The notes under the pieces are model-generated. The model was not told where the DNA came from, did no database searches, and saw only the letters and a list, made by a program, of their open reading frames with translations. A program made the position numbers and the translations under genes. A stretch of DNA of 6,177 nucleotides, taken from positions 1 to 6,177 of the forward strand of contig JAQUGU010000102.1 of NCBI GenBank assembly GCA_028683995.1. Direction: 5' to 3'. This document shows positions 5,890-6,177 of this stretch, piece after piece. Within the stretch, counting starts at the first letter, position 1. Every line of letters starts with the position of its first letter. The stretch is from Syntrophomonadaceae bacterium. Its GTDB lineage: Bacteria; Bacillota; Syntrophomonadia; Syntrophomonadales; Syntrophomonadaceae.

Positions 5890-5934
5890 CCAGGCAGTAT
5901 TGTGGTTAACGAGTGTTAAACTTAAACTGCCTGG
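5890..5934 (-). promoter_or_regulatory. leader hairpin between aptamer-like RNA and terminator-like hairpin
   Basis: CCAGGCAGU (5934-5926) and ACUGCCUGG (5898-5890) form a perfect 9-bp stem. The 27-nt loop contains a second small stem, GUUUAAC/GUUAAC. It is not followed by a U-run. Its 3' arm contains CCUGGC, which could instead pair with GCCAGG in the 5' arm of the hairpin at 5767-5803. A mutually exclusive antiterminator is therefore possible by inspection. Confidence 0.45.
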
Positions 5935-5940
5935 AATACC

Positions 5941-6056
5941 GGAACCTTCTTTCCAACGGGAGGCCCAGACGTTTCCCCCTGAACCCTTCGGGTCACAAAA
6001 TGTCACCCAGCGGCCTGACGTCCATAGCATTAGCCTTGGGGCGACAGGCTCGAAGA
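5941..6056 (-). promoter_or_regulatory. structured leader RNA, candidate Moco (Mo/W cofactor) riboswitch
   Basis: Read on the minus strand, the leader folds by hand as follows. P1: GAGCC (6051-6047) with GGUUC (5946-5942). An arm with CCCAAG (6040-6035) opposite UAUGG (6026-6022), capped by GC-UAAU-GC, is one base off the classical 11-nt tetraloop receptor CCUAAG/UAUGG. A central stem pairs AGGCC (6016-6012) with GGCCU (5965-5961). Inside it are a GGGU/ACCC hairpin (6008-5990) and a hairpin with a GAAA tetraloop (5981-5966). The tetraloop-plus-receptor pair and the general order recall the Moco RNA motif (Rfam RF01055), known upstream of molybdenum/tungsten cofactor and transport genes. No covariance model was run; another or an unknown structured RNA is possible. 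It precedes hydC by about 300 nt. Confidence 0.55.
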
Positions 6057-6071
6057 TTTTTTAGAGATTAA

Positions 6072-6080
6072 ATTATAACA
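6072..6080 (-). promoter_or_regulatory. extended -10 promoter of the hydCBA operon
   Basis: The minus strand reads TGTTATAAT (6080-6072), a perfect TATAAT with the TGn extension. At a 17-nt spacing the -35 position is ACATAT, a poor match, which suits an extended -10 promoter. Transcription would begin near 6065, just 5' of the structured RNA, giving a leader of about 420 nt before hydC. Confidence 0.55.
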
Positions 6081-6177
6081 GCCACTATGGCACAATATGT
6101 TAAAAATTTCACTTGCGTTTTTTTACCAACCCCCATAATCATTACAAACATTCTGCAAAATAGTTCAAATTCCTGCT
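6081..6177. other. AT-rich sequence upstream of the hydrogenase promoter
   Basis: No open frame, hairpin or RNA gene can be supported. The stretch may contain upstream promoter elements or the 3' flank of the next gene beyond the window. Confidence 0.4.

Overview
The window looks like a chromosomal stretch of an anaerobic, fermentative or syntrophic Firmicute. The best guess is a Syntrophomonas-like organism. This rests on the domain make-up of its trimeric NADH-linked [FeFe]-hydrogenase, strong AGGAGG-type ribosome binding sites and a Firmicute-style 5S rRNA. The genus is inference; no identity search was possible.

Layout, left to right. Positions 1-62 are the 3' half of a 5S rRNA gene on the + strand, so an rRNA operon probably ends here. 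A near-perfect 68-bp palindrome (92-159) separates it from a convergent minus-strand gene for an acidic, repeat-bearing hypothetical protein (163-654). A 497-bp non-coding stretch (655-1151) holds a bidirectional terminator hairpin (906-935) and two direct copies of a GTAGGGGCAGAC-type palindromic repeat (1016-1146). A minus-strand gene for a very cysteine-rich hypothetical protein follows (1152-1829). A second copy of the 68-bp palindrome lies at 1970-2038. A clear intrinsic terminator (2067-2098) closes the hydrogenase operon.

The main unit is a minus-strand operon transcribed from right to left: hydC (5204-5647, NuoE-like [2Fe-2S] subunit), hydB (3904-5127, NuoF-like FMN/NADH subunit) and hydA (2155-3879, catalytic H-cluster subunit). 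HydB probably takes electrons from NADH through FMN and an FeS cluster. HydC and the FeS clusters of HydA then relay them to the H-cluster for H2 formation. HydB lacks the extra ferredoxin-like FeS domains of the larger electron-bifurcating enzymes, so this resembles the ferredoxin-independent NADH hydrogenase known from Syntrophomonas wolfei.

The most interesting part is the roughly 420-nt leader of this operon (5648-6065). It starts downstream of an extended -10 promoter. It contains a structured RNA that resembles the Moco (molybdenum/tungsten cofactor) riboswitch candidate: a P1 stem, a GAAA tetraloop hairpin and an 11-nt-receptor-like internal loop. Two further hairpins follow and could form an expression platform. 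If confirmed, a Mo/W-cofactor sensor would sit on an enzyme that contains no such cofactor, suggesting a switch between formate and H2 as electron outlet.
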